DNA of 64,000 bases from Leptodactylus fallax (lineage: Eukaryota; Chordata; Amphibia; Anura; Leptodactylidae), in assembly GCA_947044405.1 (NCBI GenBank), contig CAMRHE010000156.1:1655001-1719000 (forward strand), written 5' to 3'. Position numbers and translations under genes: made by a program. The notes under the pieces were generated by a model. That model saw only the letters and a list, made by a program, of their open reading frames with translations, made no database searches and had not been told where the DNA came from. The first letter of the stretch is position 1. The number at the start of each line of letters is the position of its first letter. This document shows, piece by piece, positions 8,563 through 18,064 of this stretch.

Positions 8563-10403
8563 GGGCTTGCAGGAAGTAGGGGCCTACGCCCCTCTTCTGA
8601 AAGCACCTCCACCTCCAGCTTCTCAGGCTCTGGCCCCAAGGCTCCCTCACCTCCCCCCGGGTCCCAGCAGACTCGGGCCTTGTCAGACTCTGAGGGTGGT
8701 TGGGCGGCACGCGCCTTCAATATGTCCAGACTAGGGTCAGCTTGGACAGCATCTCTGAACTCTTGGCTAGAGTGAGACAAAAGAGAGGTGCATGTTACAT
8801 AGCTGCCAGACCCTTCTGGCTCTCTAGCCTGACTAGGGACACTTTTAAGGCCCAGGCTCTGAGCCACGTACACTTGGCTACCTCCTGCCTGTTCTGGGTC
8901 CGCTTTCTGAGTGCGGGCATCCCGTAGCTTTACACTCATGACCTCAGGCCCTTGGGATACCAGTCCAGAGATCCCATCCCGGCAAGCTCTGCTCTCCTGG
9001 CTACCCTTGGCCTGCTTTCTCAGGGTCTTCCCAACACTAGTCGTTAGTTGGGAGAGTTCTAGGGGATTCTGCACCTCCCCCTTTGCTTCCAAACCTACAT
9101 CCTGTTCCTCCTGTACTTGGGTGGGTGATGGTGATACCTTGGGCAAATGACTGAGATCATGCTTCCCTAAACCATCCCCCCACAATACATTGACAGGTAA
9201 TACAGTTGACATACCCCCTTCTGGGATCACACCTCCAGTACCCCATGCCATCTGCACTTGGGCCATGGGCACTCCTGGAATAGAACTGGACCGAAGAGAC
9301 GTGTATGTCTCATACCGGCCGGATTCCTCCGGCTTCAAGGGAGTGAGGCTAGTCATGGCGGTCTCAGCACCGACTCCAGGTGGTGTAGGCAACGGTTCAA
9401 GGGTCGGAACGCCCTCCACCCTTGTAGCACTCTGGCTGCGGGCTAACACCGCACTACCAGCAGTCTGTCCCTCACCTGGATCAGCCATAAGATCCCCATA
9501 GCCTACCTGACCACCTGGTACATGGTCAGCAGTTGGGTGCTTATCGGATGCCCTGGGCGAAATAGTAGAAGTCGCTTCCAGTGACTCAGAAGAGCTACCC
9601 TGTACACTTTCACAACAAGCATTGCCAATTACATTGACAGTACCTTCATTAGCAATTGTTAATTCACACCGGGCCTCAATGAGATCTGCAGTAGACATGT
9701 TAACAAGCTGGGAGGGAGACGCCCCCGCAGATGTGGGTGTGTCTACAGACAAAGTCTCATTGGCTCCTAACACGGGGGTGAACAAAGCATCAATAACATT
9801 TTTGCTGAGCTGGGTTGCAGGAAGCTCATTGGCATCTTCCCTGCTCTCAGCTGAAGGCAACTCATTAGCATTTACACTGACTGCCATGGGAAGTATCTCA
9901 GAGAGGGGGTTATGGGCCCTCTCTGCAGATATGACAGACACATTATCAGCATTAATCATAGACAGTTTATCACAGTAAAATGGGGTGCTCCCCACCCCAT
10001 ATTGGGACATCATAGGTCCTAAATCAGTTTCCAACAGTACCTTAGCAAGCAAATCAGTCAATAGTCCCACAGTCCGCATTCCTTTTCCTGCACCCCCGTC
10101 CAGATACACAGATGGGCCACCTGCTGTGGCTTGGGAAGCAGGGAAGATTTCAGGGTGGTTGGGGCACTCCTCATTGAAATGTCCTGTCTGGTTACAGGCA
10201 TGGCCCCGCCGCACCTCCCCTTGGGGTTTGGGGAAGGTCACTAGGGTGCCCAGAGTTCTTGGGACAGGGAAAGGACCACCCGGGGCATAGTTTGTCTCAC
10301 CCGACCTGACAGACGGCTGTGGTGAACTCCGGCTTGGCCTCTCCTTCCAACTTGAGGGTCTGTGCAGGGTTGTTGGAGTTTGCGCTTGCTGGGAGAGCTC
10401 CAT
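8556..10403 (-). CDS. Gypsy-C 615-codon Gag-derived protein (open frame)
   Basis: An uninterrupted frame, with ATG at 10403, fills most of the element. Residues 1-90 are basic and proline/serine-rich. A single CCHC-like knuckle appears as ACNQTGHFNEECP near residue 85; its first cysteine is missing. Then come some 450 residues of low-complexity acidic, serine, proline and threonine sequence without a recognised domain. The C-terminal part has FRDAVQADPSLDILK followed by AAQPPSESDKARVCW, which resembles the segment that precedes integrase in vertebrate Gypsy polyproteins. No protease DSG, RT or integrase is visible. The true N-terminus probably lies upstream (10404-10828) behind two frameshifts. 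Either a recent deletion product or a maintained non-autonomous gene. Confidence 0.7.
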   Translation of the reverse strand: MELSQQAQTPTTLHRPSSWKERPSRSSPQPSVRSGETNYAPGGPFPVPRTLGTLVTFPKPQGEVRRGHACNQTGHFNEECPNHPEIFPASQATAGGPSVYLDGGAGKGMRTVGLLTDLLAKVLLETDLGPMMSQYGVGSTPFYCDKLSMINADNVSVISAERAHNPLSEILPMAVSVNANELPSAESREDANELPATQLSKNVIDALFTPVLGANETLSVDTPTSAGASPSQLVNMSTADLIEARCELTIANEGTVNVIGNACCESVQGSSSESLEATSTISPRASDKHPTADHVPGGQVGYGDLMADPGEGQTAGSAVLARSQSATRVEGVPTLEPLPTPPGVGAETAMTSLTPLKPEESGRYETYTSLRSSSIPGVPMAQVQMAWGTGGVIPEGGMSTVLPVNVLWGDGLGKHDLSHLPKVSPSPTQVQEEQDVGLEAKGEVQNPLELSQLTTSVGKTLRKQAKGSQESRACRDGISGLVSQGPEVMSVKLRDARTQKADPEQAGGSQVYVAQSLGLKSVPSQAREPEGSGSYVTCTSLLSHSSQEFRDAVQADPSLDILKARAAQPPSESDKARVCWDPGGGEGALGPEPEKLEVEVLSEEGRRPLLPASPI

Positions 10404-10828
10404 CCTTTTGAGCTCAAGCTGAAACTCCCTCTCGGCCTGTTGCTCAGCAGCCTGTCGTTCAGCAGCCTTCCTCTCTCTCTGCCTGTCGCTCTGCAGCCTG
10501 TCGTTCTTGTTCTACAGCTTCCTGAAAATGGTACAACACCTGCAGGTATATGTTAGGGTCACTGGTGCCTATTTGCTGCAGGGCCATTTGCCAGTATGGA
10601 GCCATTCCCCTCCACAAGGCTGGGGCTACTGGACCCTCCTGGTGAAGTAATCCTTGGGACCGGGCTGCTTGCCGCACTTCCTGGCCTAGCCCCAAAATCA
10701 GGACTCTGCTCGATTCTCTGCATGGCTGTGGCTGCCTCCATTTCAGCCATATGCTCAGGATCTCCAAAAGCCTGGTTCAGCAATTCTGGAGATCTGCTTC
10801 TGAGCCCACTAGCCATCCACTGGTATTT
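10404..10828 (-). pseudogene. gag: Gypsy-C gag N-terminal coiled-coil part, frameshifted
   Basis: Starts with MASGLRSRSPELLNQAF at 10828 and includes the helical MALQQIGTSDPNIYLQV and a heptad-like run of A, E, R and Q (QERQAAERQAERE) that leads into the 615-codon frame. Two frameshifts, near 10570-10610 and near 10485, separate three reading frames. The upstream edge abuts the primer-site region. The capsid (SCAN-like) segment present in Gypsy-B gag is missing. Confidence 0.6.
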
Positions 10829-10997
10829 GCCAAATAAAAGATAGGATAGAATGCAAAGAGTAAGGGAGGGGAACAGCACTGTATCAAACTTTCACTGTAT
10901 CTTAATGCTTGCTTTAATACCGAGCTTGTCTCATAGGATTACCATAATCCCCAGCATGTGAGTGATAAAGGTCACCAACGCACGCTGTTTATCCTAA

Positions 10998-11017
10998 GAT
11001 CCCACCGCTTCCACCAA
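10998..11017 (-). other. Primer-binding region of Gypsy-C
   Basis: On the minus strand TTGGTGGAAGCGGTGGGATC follows the CTTTCACA end of the 5' LTR. A TGG start next to the LTR is typical of a tRNA primer site; the tRNA was not identified. Confidence 0.65.
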
Positions 11018-11884
11018 TGTGAAAGATCCTCAGCGCGCCAACACCGCGTTGGCCCACTCCTGAGTCTTCTTTCATAAAAAACCACACTCACCGCCAGTGA
11101 GTGCCGGGTCCACAAGATAAATACAAGACAAGCTTTCTAAATTTTATATATTTATTAACCCCTAAATGGGTCAGTATTAACATCTAACACATGCAGTTCA
11201 GAACAGATATGTAGATATATGCAAGCATTAACAGTTACTAGTTACAATATACAGTACTTAAAATAAAAGGGAATAAAGGTGAAATGATTACTTTACCACG
11301 CATCTCCTTGATGTGGCTCTATAATCCAACACTCACACATGCTCTGTCATGTGTGAATAACCCAGTGGAGGCTTCTTGGCATGTGGCATTAACTCCTAGC
11401 ATGTGGCATCACAGTATATTCCAGCCTGCATGCTCTCATCACAGTCTCTCAGTAAACTCATGTAGTCTCAGCCCAATCTCCTCCCATTGCCTCTTACCTC
11501 ATCTTTTACACCCTTTATGCCACCTCCCAGAATGAGGTCACCGGCGGCAGCAAGTCTGATTGAATAATGCACTCAAGTCCAGATTCTTTGTATTGAGCGG
11601 AGACCAAGTGGAATGATACAATGTTATCAGCCATATCTGATCTACCAGTGCAGACTGGACAATGCATGTTTTTGTTTGACCACTCAGGGCTGTGTAGGAA
11701 TACAATGGAGCCCTGCTGGGATGGATACAAAGCCCCATTGTTACAATGTTGCTACTACTGCCAATATACACCTAGGCTTATAGCTGCGCACATTATGAAC
11801 AAATGCAGGTAAGAAGGGAGATACTATACCCAGAGATCAAAATACATCTCTGAGTTATAGCCATATTTAAGCAGAATCATCACA
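11018..11884 (-). repeat. 5' LTR of Gypsy-C
   Basis: 867 bp, the direct-repeat partner of 7680-8546. The right edge ATCACA is followed by the CTCCT duplication at 11885. Confidence 0.93.
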
Positions 11885-12413
11885 CTCCTGACTATCAAAC
11901 ATCTGAGAACCTCTGTATATCACCCCCAGACAGATGGCCTGCTTGAGCGGTTTAATAAAACCCTTAAGGGAATGTTAAAAAGGGTGGTTAGCAAAGATGG
12001 CAAGGATTGGGATTGTTTACTGCCATATCTCATGTTTGCAAATCGAGAGGTACCTTAGTCCTCCACAGGTTTCTCTCCGTTCGAATTAGTGTATGGTAGA
12101 CACCCACGGGGGCTCTTAGATATTGCTAATGAAAACTTGGGAACAGGAACAAACTCCTTACCGCAGCGTTATTGAGCACATTACCCAAATGCAAGACCAA
12201 ATTACGGCGGTAATGCCAATTGTAAAAGAACATATGGAGCAAGCCCAGTTGGCTCAAGGCCGCGTTTATAACAAGAAGGCTAAGCTCCGAACCTTTAACC
12301 CAGGTGATCGGGTGTTAGTGCTCATACCCACAGTAGAACGTAAATTTCTAGCCAAGTGGCAAGGCCCATATGAAATAATTGAAAAAGTGGGTGATGTGAA
12401 CCACAAGGTTTAC
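11885..12413 (+). pseudogene. int: Gypsy-B integrase C-terminal half
   Basis: Continues the integrase interrupted at 7679. YHPQTDGLLERFNKTL carries the third catalytic residue (E) of the DDE triad. FSPFELVYGRHPRG follows after a stop (REVP*). From 12123 a shifted frame gives GDRVLVLIPTVERKF and KWQGPYEIIEKVG, the GPY/F module that ends many Gypsy integrases. The frame runs into LTR sequence at about 12414 with no RT downstream, marking the deletion junction. Confidence 0.85.
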
Positions 12414-12526
12414 CCGTTTTGGAAAAAATAAATGGACAGGGTAAAACCTGTTTATACCTGACTTCTTTGTGTCTGTCTCTGACTGTCTGGGTCCGCTGCT
12501 GCTACTACTGAGCCAATCCTCCCACA
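12414..12526 (+). repeat. Truncated 3' LTR of Gypsy-B
   Basis: Matches the last ~115 bp of the 5' LTR (CCGTTTTGGAAAA, AATAAATG, TGAGCCAATCCTCCCACA). It begins abruptly after integrase sequence and ends CCCACA at a TA tract. Confidence 0.9.
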
Positions 12527-12543
12527 ATATATATACTGTATAA

Positions 12544-12578
<35 letters not shown>

Positions 12579-12583
12579 TTTAG
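12527..12583. repeat. (TA)n microsatellite
   Basis: ATATATATACTGTATAAAGAG followed by a TA run and a T-run. It is the right flank of Gypsy-B and left flank of LTR-A copy 3. Confidence 0.9.
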
Positions 12584-12997
12584 TGTGAGTGTGTGAAACC
12601 AGAGGGCGCTATTGAGCGACCCAGGGCCAGGCCTGAAAAGGACCTCAGCCACACCTTTGGGTGGGGCGTAACTCCAGAGGGCTGGGGGAAACCTGCAGGA
12701 AGCAGGAAGTCATGGACCCAGCCAAAGACAGACAAGGCGGTCTGTTCCCAGAGGGCTGGGGTCCTGAGAGGACTTACTGAACCAGGCTTCTTGTTGCCCC
12801 AGAGATCAGTCAGGGAGCAAGCCTATGTGTGGCCTAGGTCGTTTATTATTTTGTGTATGTTTCCTAAGCTTAATAAAAGCCATTTTGTTTTGAATTGGCA
12901 CCGTCTGAACGCTGTCTCTCCGGCGCCCAGTACCACAACCACTGCTGTCGGGTCCAGGAGTCTGCCGCCATTGAGATTAATCCCCCCCAAATTGTCA

Positions 12998-12999
<2 letters not shown>
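12584..12999 (+). mobile_element. Solo LTR, family LTR-A, copy 3
   Basis: 416 bp with clean ends TGTGAGTGTG and AATTGTCACA, an AATAAA at 12872-12877 and a GCCGCCAT motif near the 3' end. It is homologous to copies 1 and 2 in inverse orientation, with TA tracts on both sides and no internal domain. Confidence 0.8.
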
Positions 13000-13045
<46 letters not shown>

Positions 13046-13055
13046 TGTATATACA
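13000..13055. repeat. (TA)n microsatellite
   Basis: AATATATAT... pure TA run of about 45 bp, then ACTGTATATAC. It is the right boundary of the LTR cluster. Confidence 0.92.
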
Positions 13056-13762
13056 GCACCATGGAATTAAAGGTGCTCTAAAATAAATAATAACTTAGAT
13101 GGCTCACCCTAAATACTGTATAAGCAATAATATTAAGTTATACCAGCTCCAGAATAATCCAGAGCTATGTAGGTAATAAGGACAGACTTGAGCAGCTGCC
13201 AGTGGGTACAAATTATACTATTCTAGGATACCACTGAGAAATAACCTATCATATAGTATATGTCATAGTCAGGAATGGGAGCTGCTGCATTATATGATGT
13301 CATAGTAACATATAATAATAGTAATCCATATACTTATCCGGATACAGACTGTAAATGCTCCTAAGTCATCAGCTACACATGAAGGGTAAGAAATGCAATA
13401 ATCCGGTGCAGTATTTGTCTGGTACATTTATCTACATGTGCTGGAGACTCAGAGGTAAGCCTACAACATGGCGGTCAGTATATCACCGTATACACATGGA
13501 AACTATACAAATCTATGTATCCTACAGAGCAAGGTGCACCTGGGCCACCCTCATCCCCACCATGTGCTGAGCCCACCCTATACACCTTTCAGATCTATAA
13601 ACAGATATAATAGATTCTTCCAGAAGACTGTGAAAAAACATCAAGATAAGGTTCCATGTAATCTACACAGTCTTCACAGTCTTCTACCATCCATCATTTT
13701 AGGTAATAGATGAATTTCCAAATGGAAATGAGGTAAGAGCGGACATTTTATAGGCAGCAGCA

Positions 13763-14416
13763 TCAGCTGGACAGCATGTATAAAGTGACAGAAGGCTGCC
13801 ATATATCCACACAGGACTCAGTATACAGCCCTGATATGGAGGTTATATATAGTTCATTAGATGCTATATATAGGAAGGGGAAATAATAACACCAGCACTT
13901 AACTTTTCCGGATACAAACACCTTCTTCTTGAGGGGGAGGTCCTTGGAGCTACAAAAGTCTGGCCACCAATCTGTCCACCACACCAAATTACCCCCAGCC
14001 GTAACCACCGGCTCAGGGGCACCATAACACACAGAATGGCAGTTTACCACATATAATAAACCACTCCACCCAGCAGGAGCCCAAAGACCAACCAAAACAG
14101 CAGGTAATCCTAGGGAAAAACTAACCACCATGTTTCCCCACCCCCTGAAAATTTCAACCAACTCCAAGGACCCCCCCACCCCACCAATTAAAAATAACCT
14201 GTATATGGTATGGCCAGTATACACAGTATGACCTGTATACAGCCCTGAGAAGGAGGTCACATTAGAAATTATTAGCTTTAACCTATCCCCAGCATGATCA
14301 GTATTAGCACAGAGATGAAGGACATATACAGGGATTATCAGTGCAGTCTCCATTAACATCACCACACTGTATATCTGATACCCGGCTTTCAGACCATACT
14401 GCCCCTCTCTCACCAC
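13763..14416 (-). CDS. Hypothetical 217-aa ORF with one membrane-like segment
   Basis: An open frame without recognised homology. Residues near 14-38 (YQIYSVVMLMETALIIPVYV) would form a hydrophobic segment, and a second stretch (VVSFSLGLPAVLVGLW) is also hydrophobic. Composition is unlike the transposon proteins around it. There is no Kozak start, and the length could arise by chance in AT-rich DNA of this kind. It might be part of a decayed host exon together with 14507-14773; I cannot show that it is translated. Confidence 0.15.
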   Translation of the reverse strand: MVREGQYGLKAGYQIYSVVMLMETALIIPVYVLHLCANTDHAGDRLKLIISNVTSFSGLYTGHTVYTGHTIYRLFLIGGVGGSLELVEIFRGWGNMVVSFSLGLPAVLVGLWAPAGWSGLLYVVNCHSVCYGAPEPVVTAGGNLVWWTDWWPDFCSSKDLPLKKKVFVSGKVKCWCYYFPFLYIASNELYITSISGLYTESCVDIWQPSVTLYMLSS

Positions 14417-14506
14417 AGTGTCTCCATTACATGTAACCTCCCAGCTCCACCATAGAGCTCCTCAGTCCCCAGGACTCATGAACAATCTGCATTATACAGC
14501 AGTAAT

Positions 14507-14773
14507 CTATGATATATCAGCCACATCTGCAGTGTGTGAGGTAAATACATGAGGGGACTCTGTGATGGTATAAATCCTGAGGTAATACTGCAGTATATAC
14601 AGTATGAGGTACAATGGTGATACTAAACTAGTAATGTTGTCTAATGTGAATGTGGTCACACCAGTTTGTGTGAGGTGATAAACCCCAATATTATACTCCC
14701 TGATTCTGCAGACATGTTTCCTCCAGTCCTTGTGGTGAGAGAAAGAGGTGAGAGATAAGACAGGAAGTTCCAT
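14507..14773 (-). CDS. Hypothetical 88-aa ORF
   Basis: Open frame starting MELPVLSLTSFSHHKDWR, with a W...H.C.I pattern that is only loosely reminiscent of an immunoglobulin-like F strand. It lies just upstream, on the same strand, of the 217-aa ORF. No splice signals were confirmed. Probably non-coding or a relic. Confidence 0.13.
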   Translation of the reverse strand: MELPVLSLTSFSHHKDWRKHVCRIREYNIGVYHLTQTGVTTFTLDNITSLVSPLYLILYILQYYLRIYTITESPHVFTSHTADVADIS

Positions 14774-16460
14774 CTATTCCTAAACGCTGAATATACACAC
14801 ATATACTCTTAACCCCCTTCGCAACCGCCCACTGTATATAAATGTCGGCTCTTGCTGGGCTTTGTGCCGAGCCGATGTTTCTAAATGGACCTTGCTAAAT
14901 TGGGGATCGGGTCTCCCCAAGGGTCAGGAACTCCGTGAACACAGAGCTAATAGCTGCTGGTGTTCACGGAGATATGATCAGGACCTGATAGGTTCAGGTC
15001 CCGATCATGTAGCCGCTGTACCAGGGGAAATTTGTTGCAGTAACAAACTTTCCCTGATATTAGGCATCGGGAGTGAGTGTTAGCTGAAACTGACGGCTAA
15101 CACCTGGCTCCTTAACCCCCGATCGGAGCTGGGTTCCGCCATGCCACATGCCCCACTCGGCACCCCCTGCGGTGAGATCAGGGGGTGCCCATATGTATCT
15201 TCTGCAGCATGGGGTCTGGCCACTGACCCCAGACTGCTAGGAGCCCTCCATACCTGGTTCATCCTGCCAAGAAGTGAAGAAGTCAGCCTATACATCTGCT
15301 GTATTGCAGTCTATAGTGCTGAACCAGTGACCAGTGTATTGCTGGTTCAGGTCTCCTAATGGACATCACTAAAAAGTAAAAAAAAAAAAAAGTTGAAGAA
15401 AAAGAAGTGAAATGCATGAAAAAAAAAAAAATTAATAAAGCAAGGAAATAATGATTTTTCGCAATCTTGCATTAAAAAAAATTCTATAAAAAGTGATCAA
15501 AAAGCACAGATCGTCCCGCAAAAAATAAGCCCTCCACCAACTCTGTCAACCAAAAAAAAAAATTGCTACACGTCTCAGAAGATGGCGATGCAAAAATAAC
15601 TGATTTCTTTCCCCAAATGTGTTTTTGTTCTGCAAAACTAGTAACGCATACAAAAACAATATAAATTAGGTATCGCCGTAATCATACTGACCCGCAGAAT
15701 ATAGGTAGCATGTTACTTATGCAGTAAGCTGCGTGGAAAAAAAATTAAAAGGTAAAAAGCAATACCAGAATGGACGGGGTTTTTTATAATCCACCAAGAA
15801 AGAGTAAATAAAAGTTAGTCAATAAGTTATAGGCACCCAAAAATGATATAATTACAAAATACATCTCACCCTGCAAACAACAAGCCTTCATATGGCTACA
15901 TCACCAGAAAAATAACGAAAATATAGTTTGTACAATGTAAAGATAAAAAACCCAAAAATCGCCAAATCATTAGTACAAAACTTGTTGCAGCAGGAAGGGA
16001 ATGTATAAGCTGAGACACCCCAAATTTAGAGCTTACAAGGGAAAAAACACCAGAAGTGACTCCCCCAGAGTGACCCCTAAAGTGACCCACCCCAATCATA
16101 GAAGCTACTGGGTACAGTAGGGAATTTTGTGTTCCCATTGCACTCCGCACAGCTTACATATTCACTGTTCACCATCCGCTGTGCATTCACGTCTGAGATA
16201 CTAATGATGACTACAACCCTTGATAAATTCTTTGAGGGGTGCAGTTTTCAAAATGGGGTCAATCCCTAAGGGATTCCACTTTACTGGAACTTTAGAGGCT
16301 CTGCAAACATGACATGGCGTCCAGATATCAAACATCTAAATCTGCACTCCAAAAGGCACATAGCGCTCCTTCCCTTCTGTGCCCTGCTGTGTGCCCAAAC
16401 TGCAGTTTATGACCACATGCATGACACTGTTGTAGCCAGGATAACGTACTTAATGTCATA

Positions 16461-18064
16461 CAGTGCTTTGCAAAAGTATTCATACCCCTTGAACTTTTTC
16501 ACATTTTGTCACCTTACAACCACAAACTTAAATGTGTTTTCTTGAGATTTTAAGTGGTAGACCAACACAAAGTAGCAGATAATTGTGAAGTGGAAGGAAA
16601 ATGATACATGGTTTTCAAAATTTTAATAAAAAAAAAAACCTGAAAAGTGTAATGTGCAAAAGTATTCAGCCCCCTTTATCAACACTTTGTACAGCTACCT
16701 TTTGCTGCAATTACAGCTGCAAGTCTTTTGAGGTGTCTCTACCAGATTTGCACATCTAGAGACAGAGATTTTTGCCCATTCTTCATTGCAAAATAGCTCA
16801 AGCTCAGCCAGATTGGATGGAGAGCGTCTGTGAACAGCAATTTTCATGTCTTGCCACAGATGCACAATGGGCTTTAGGTCTGGACTTTGACTGGGCCATT
16901 CTAACACATGAATATTCTTTGATCTAAACCATTCCACTGTAGCTCTGGCTGTATGTTTAGGGTCATTGTCTTGCTGGAAGGTGAATCTCCTTCCCAGTCT
17001 CAAGTCTTTTGCAGCCTCCAACAGGTTTTCTTCCAGGATTGCCATGTATTTAGCTCCATCCATCTTCCCATCAACTCTGAGCAGCTTCCCTGTCCCTACT
17101 GAAGAAAAGCCTCCCCACAGCATGATGCTGCCACCACCATGTTTCACAATGGGGATGATGTTTTCAGAGTGATGAGCAGTGTTACTTTTCTGCCACACAA
17201 AGGGCTAGCCCTTTGCATTTAGGCCAAAAAGTTCAACTTTGGACTCATCTGACCAGAGCACCTTCTTCCACATATTTGCTATGTCCCCTATATGGCTTGT
17301 GGCAAACTGCAAATGGCATTTCTTATGTCTTTCTTTCAACAATGGTTTTCTTCTTGCCACTCTTCCATAAAGCCCAGATTTGTAGAGTGCACGACTTATA
17401 GCTGTCCTGTGGACAGATTCTCCCACCTGAGCTGTATATTTCTGCAGCTCCTCCAGAGTGACCATGGGCCTATTGGCTGCTTCTGTGACCAGTGTTCTCC
17501 TTGCTTGATCTGTCAGTTTAGATAGATGGTCATGTCTTGGTAGGTTTGCAGTTGTATAATACTTTTTCCATTTTTGGCTGATGGATTGAACAGTACTTTC
17601 TTGGGATGCTCAAAGCTTGGGATATGTTTTTATAATCTAACCCTGCTTTAAACTTCTCCACAACTTTATCTCTGACCTTTCTGGTGGGTTCCTTGGTCTT
17701 CATGATGCTGTTTGTTCACTAGTGCTCTCTAACAAACCACTGAGGCCTTCACAGAACAGGTGTATTTATACTAGGACTAAATTACACAGAGCTGGACTCT
17801 GTTGATTAATTAAGTGACTTCTGAAGGCAATTGATTGCGCTAGATTTTATTTAGGGGTATCAGAATACTTTTGCACGTCACACTTTTCAGATTTTTGTTT
17901 GATTAAAATTTTGAAAATCATGTATCATTTTTGTTCCACTTCACAATTATCTGCTACTTTGTGTTGGTCTATCACTTAAAATCTCAAGAAAATACAAGTT
18001 TGTTGTTGTAAGGTGACAAAATGTGAAAAAGTTCAATGAGTATGAATACTTTTGCAAGGCACTG
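16461..18064 (-). mobile_element. Tc1-1, full-length Tc1-like element
   Basis: Ends CAGTGCTTTGCAAAAGTATTC and GAATACTTTTGCAAGGCACTG are flanked by TA. The inverted repeats are long, about 200 bp, with the conserved blocks ATAATTGTGAAGTGGAA and ACACAAAGTAGCAGA repeated internally. The transposase lies on the minus strand. Fragments of the same family occur at 29108-30497 and 53990-54185. Confidence 0.95.
16695..17703 (-). pseudogene. Tc1-1 transposase, inactivated
   Basis: DDE (DD34E) transposase of the Tc1/mariner superfamily, which cuts the TIRs and inserts at TA. The ATG is at 17703 (MKTKEPTRKVRDKVVEKF). A paired-like HTH follows, with a one-base frameshift after SIPR near 17600. The central frame holds VGESVHRTAISRALYKSGLYG and the first catalytic D in VLWSDESKVELFG. 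A TAG near 17205 interrupts it, then KHGGGSIMLWG and the second D in [11 protein letters not shown]. The third catalytic position reads PIVHLW where the family has an E (usually PIENLW). At least three independent defects make it dead. Confidence 0.9.

Larger units (their letters stand above)
7680..11884 (-). mobile_element. Gypsy-C, complete LTR element lacking pol
   Basis: Two 867-bp LTRs flank about 2.47 kb. An exact 5-bp duplication CTCCT sits at 7675-7679 and 11885-11889, and removing the element restores the Gypsy-B integrase frame. By eye the LTRs differ at about 11 positions (roughly 1.3%), so it is young. Orientation is minus: a PPT adjoins the LTR at 8546 and a primer site adjoins the LTR at 11018. 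It encodes a gag-derived protein with a CCHC-like motif and a pre-integrase-type tail, but no capsid, protease core, RT or integrase. It must move in trans, if at all. Confidence 0.92.
2458..12526 (+). mobile_element. Gypsy-B, a Gmr1-like Ty3/Gypsy retrotransposon, internally deleted and nested
   Basis: Parts in order are a 5' LTR (2458-3398), a primer-binding region, gag with a SCAN-like C-terminal region, a protease, a linker, an integrase, then a truncated 3' LTR (12414-12526). Both outer ends lie in (TA)n. Protease is followed directly by integrase with no reverse transcriptase between them. That matches Gmr1-type elements, in which integrase precedes RT, and not ordinary Gypsy order. RT, RNase H and most of the 3' LTR are absent, apparently through one deletion running from just after integrase into the 3' LTR. 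Three later insertions interrupt the copy: a fold-back MITE, hAT-1 and Gypsy-C. It cannot be autonomous. Confidence 0.85.
13056..14808. other. Unassigned AT-rich sequence
   Basis: No TIRs, LTRs, known repeats or transposon proteins were seen. It is rich in GTATA/TATAC-type words (many CTGTATA and ATATACAG motifs). Two minus-strand ORFs lie inside and are listed separately at low confidence. Confidence 0.4.
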
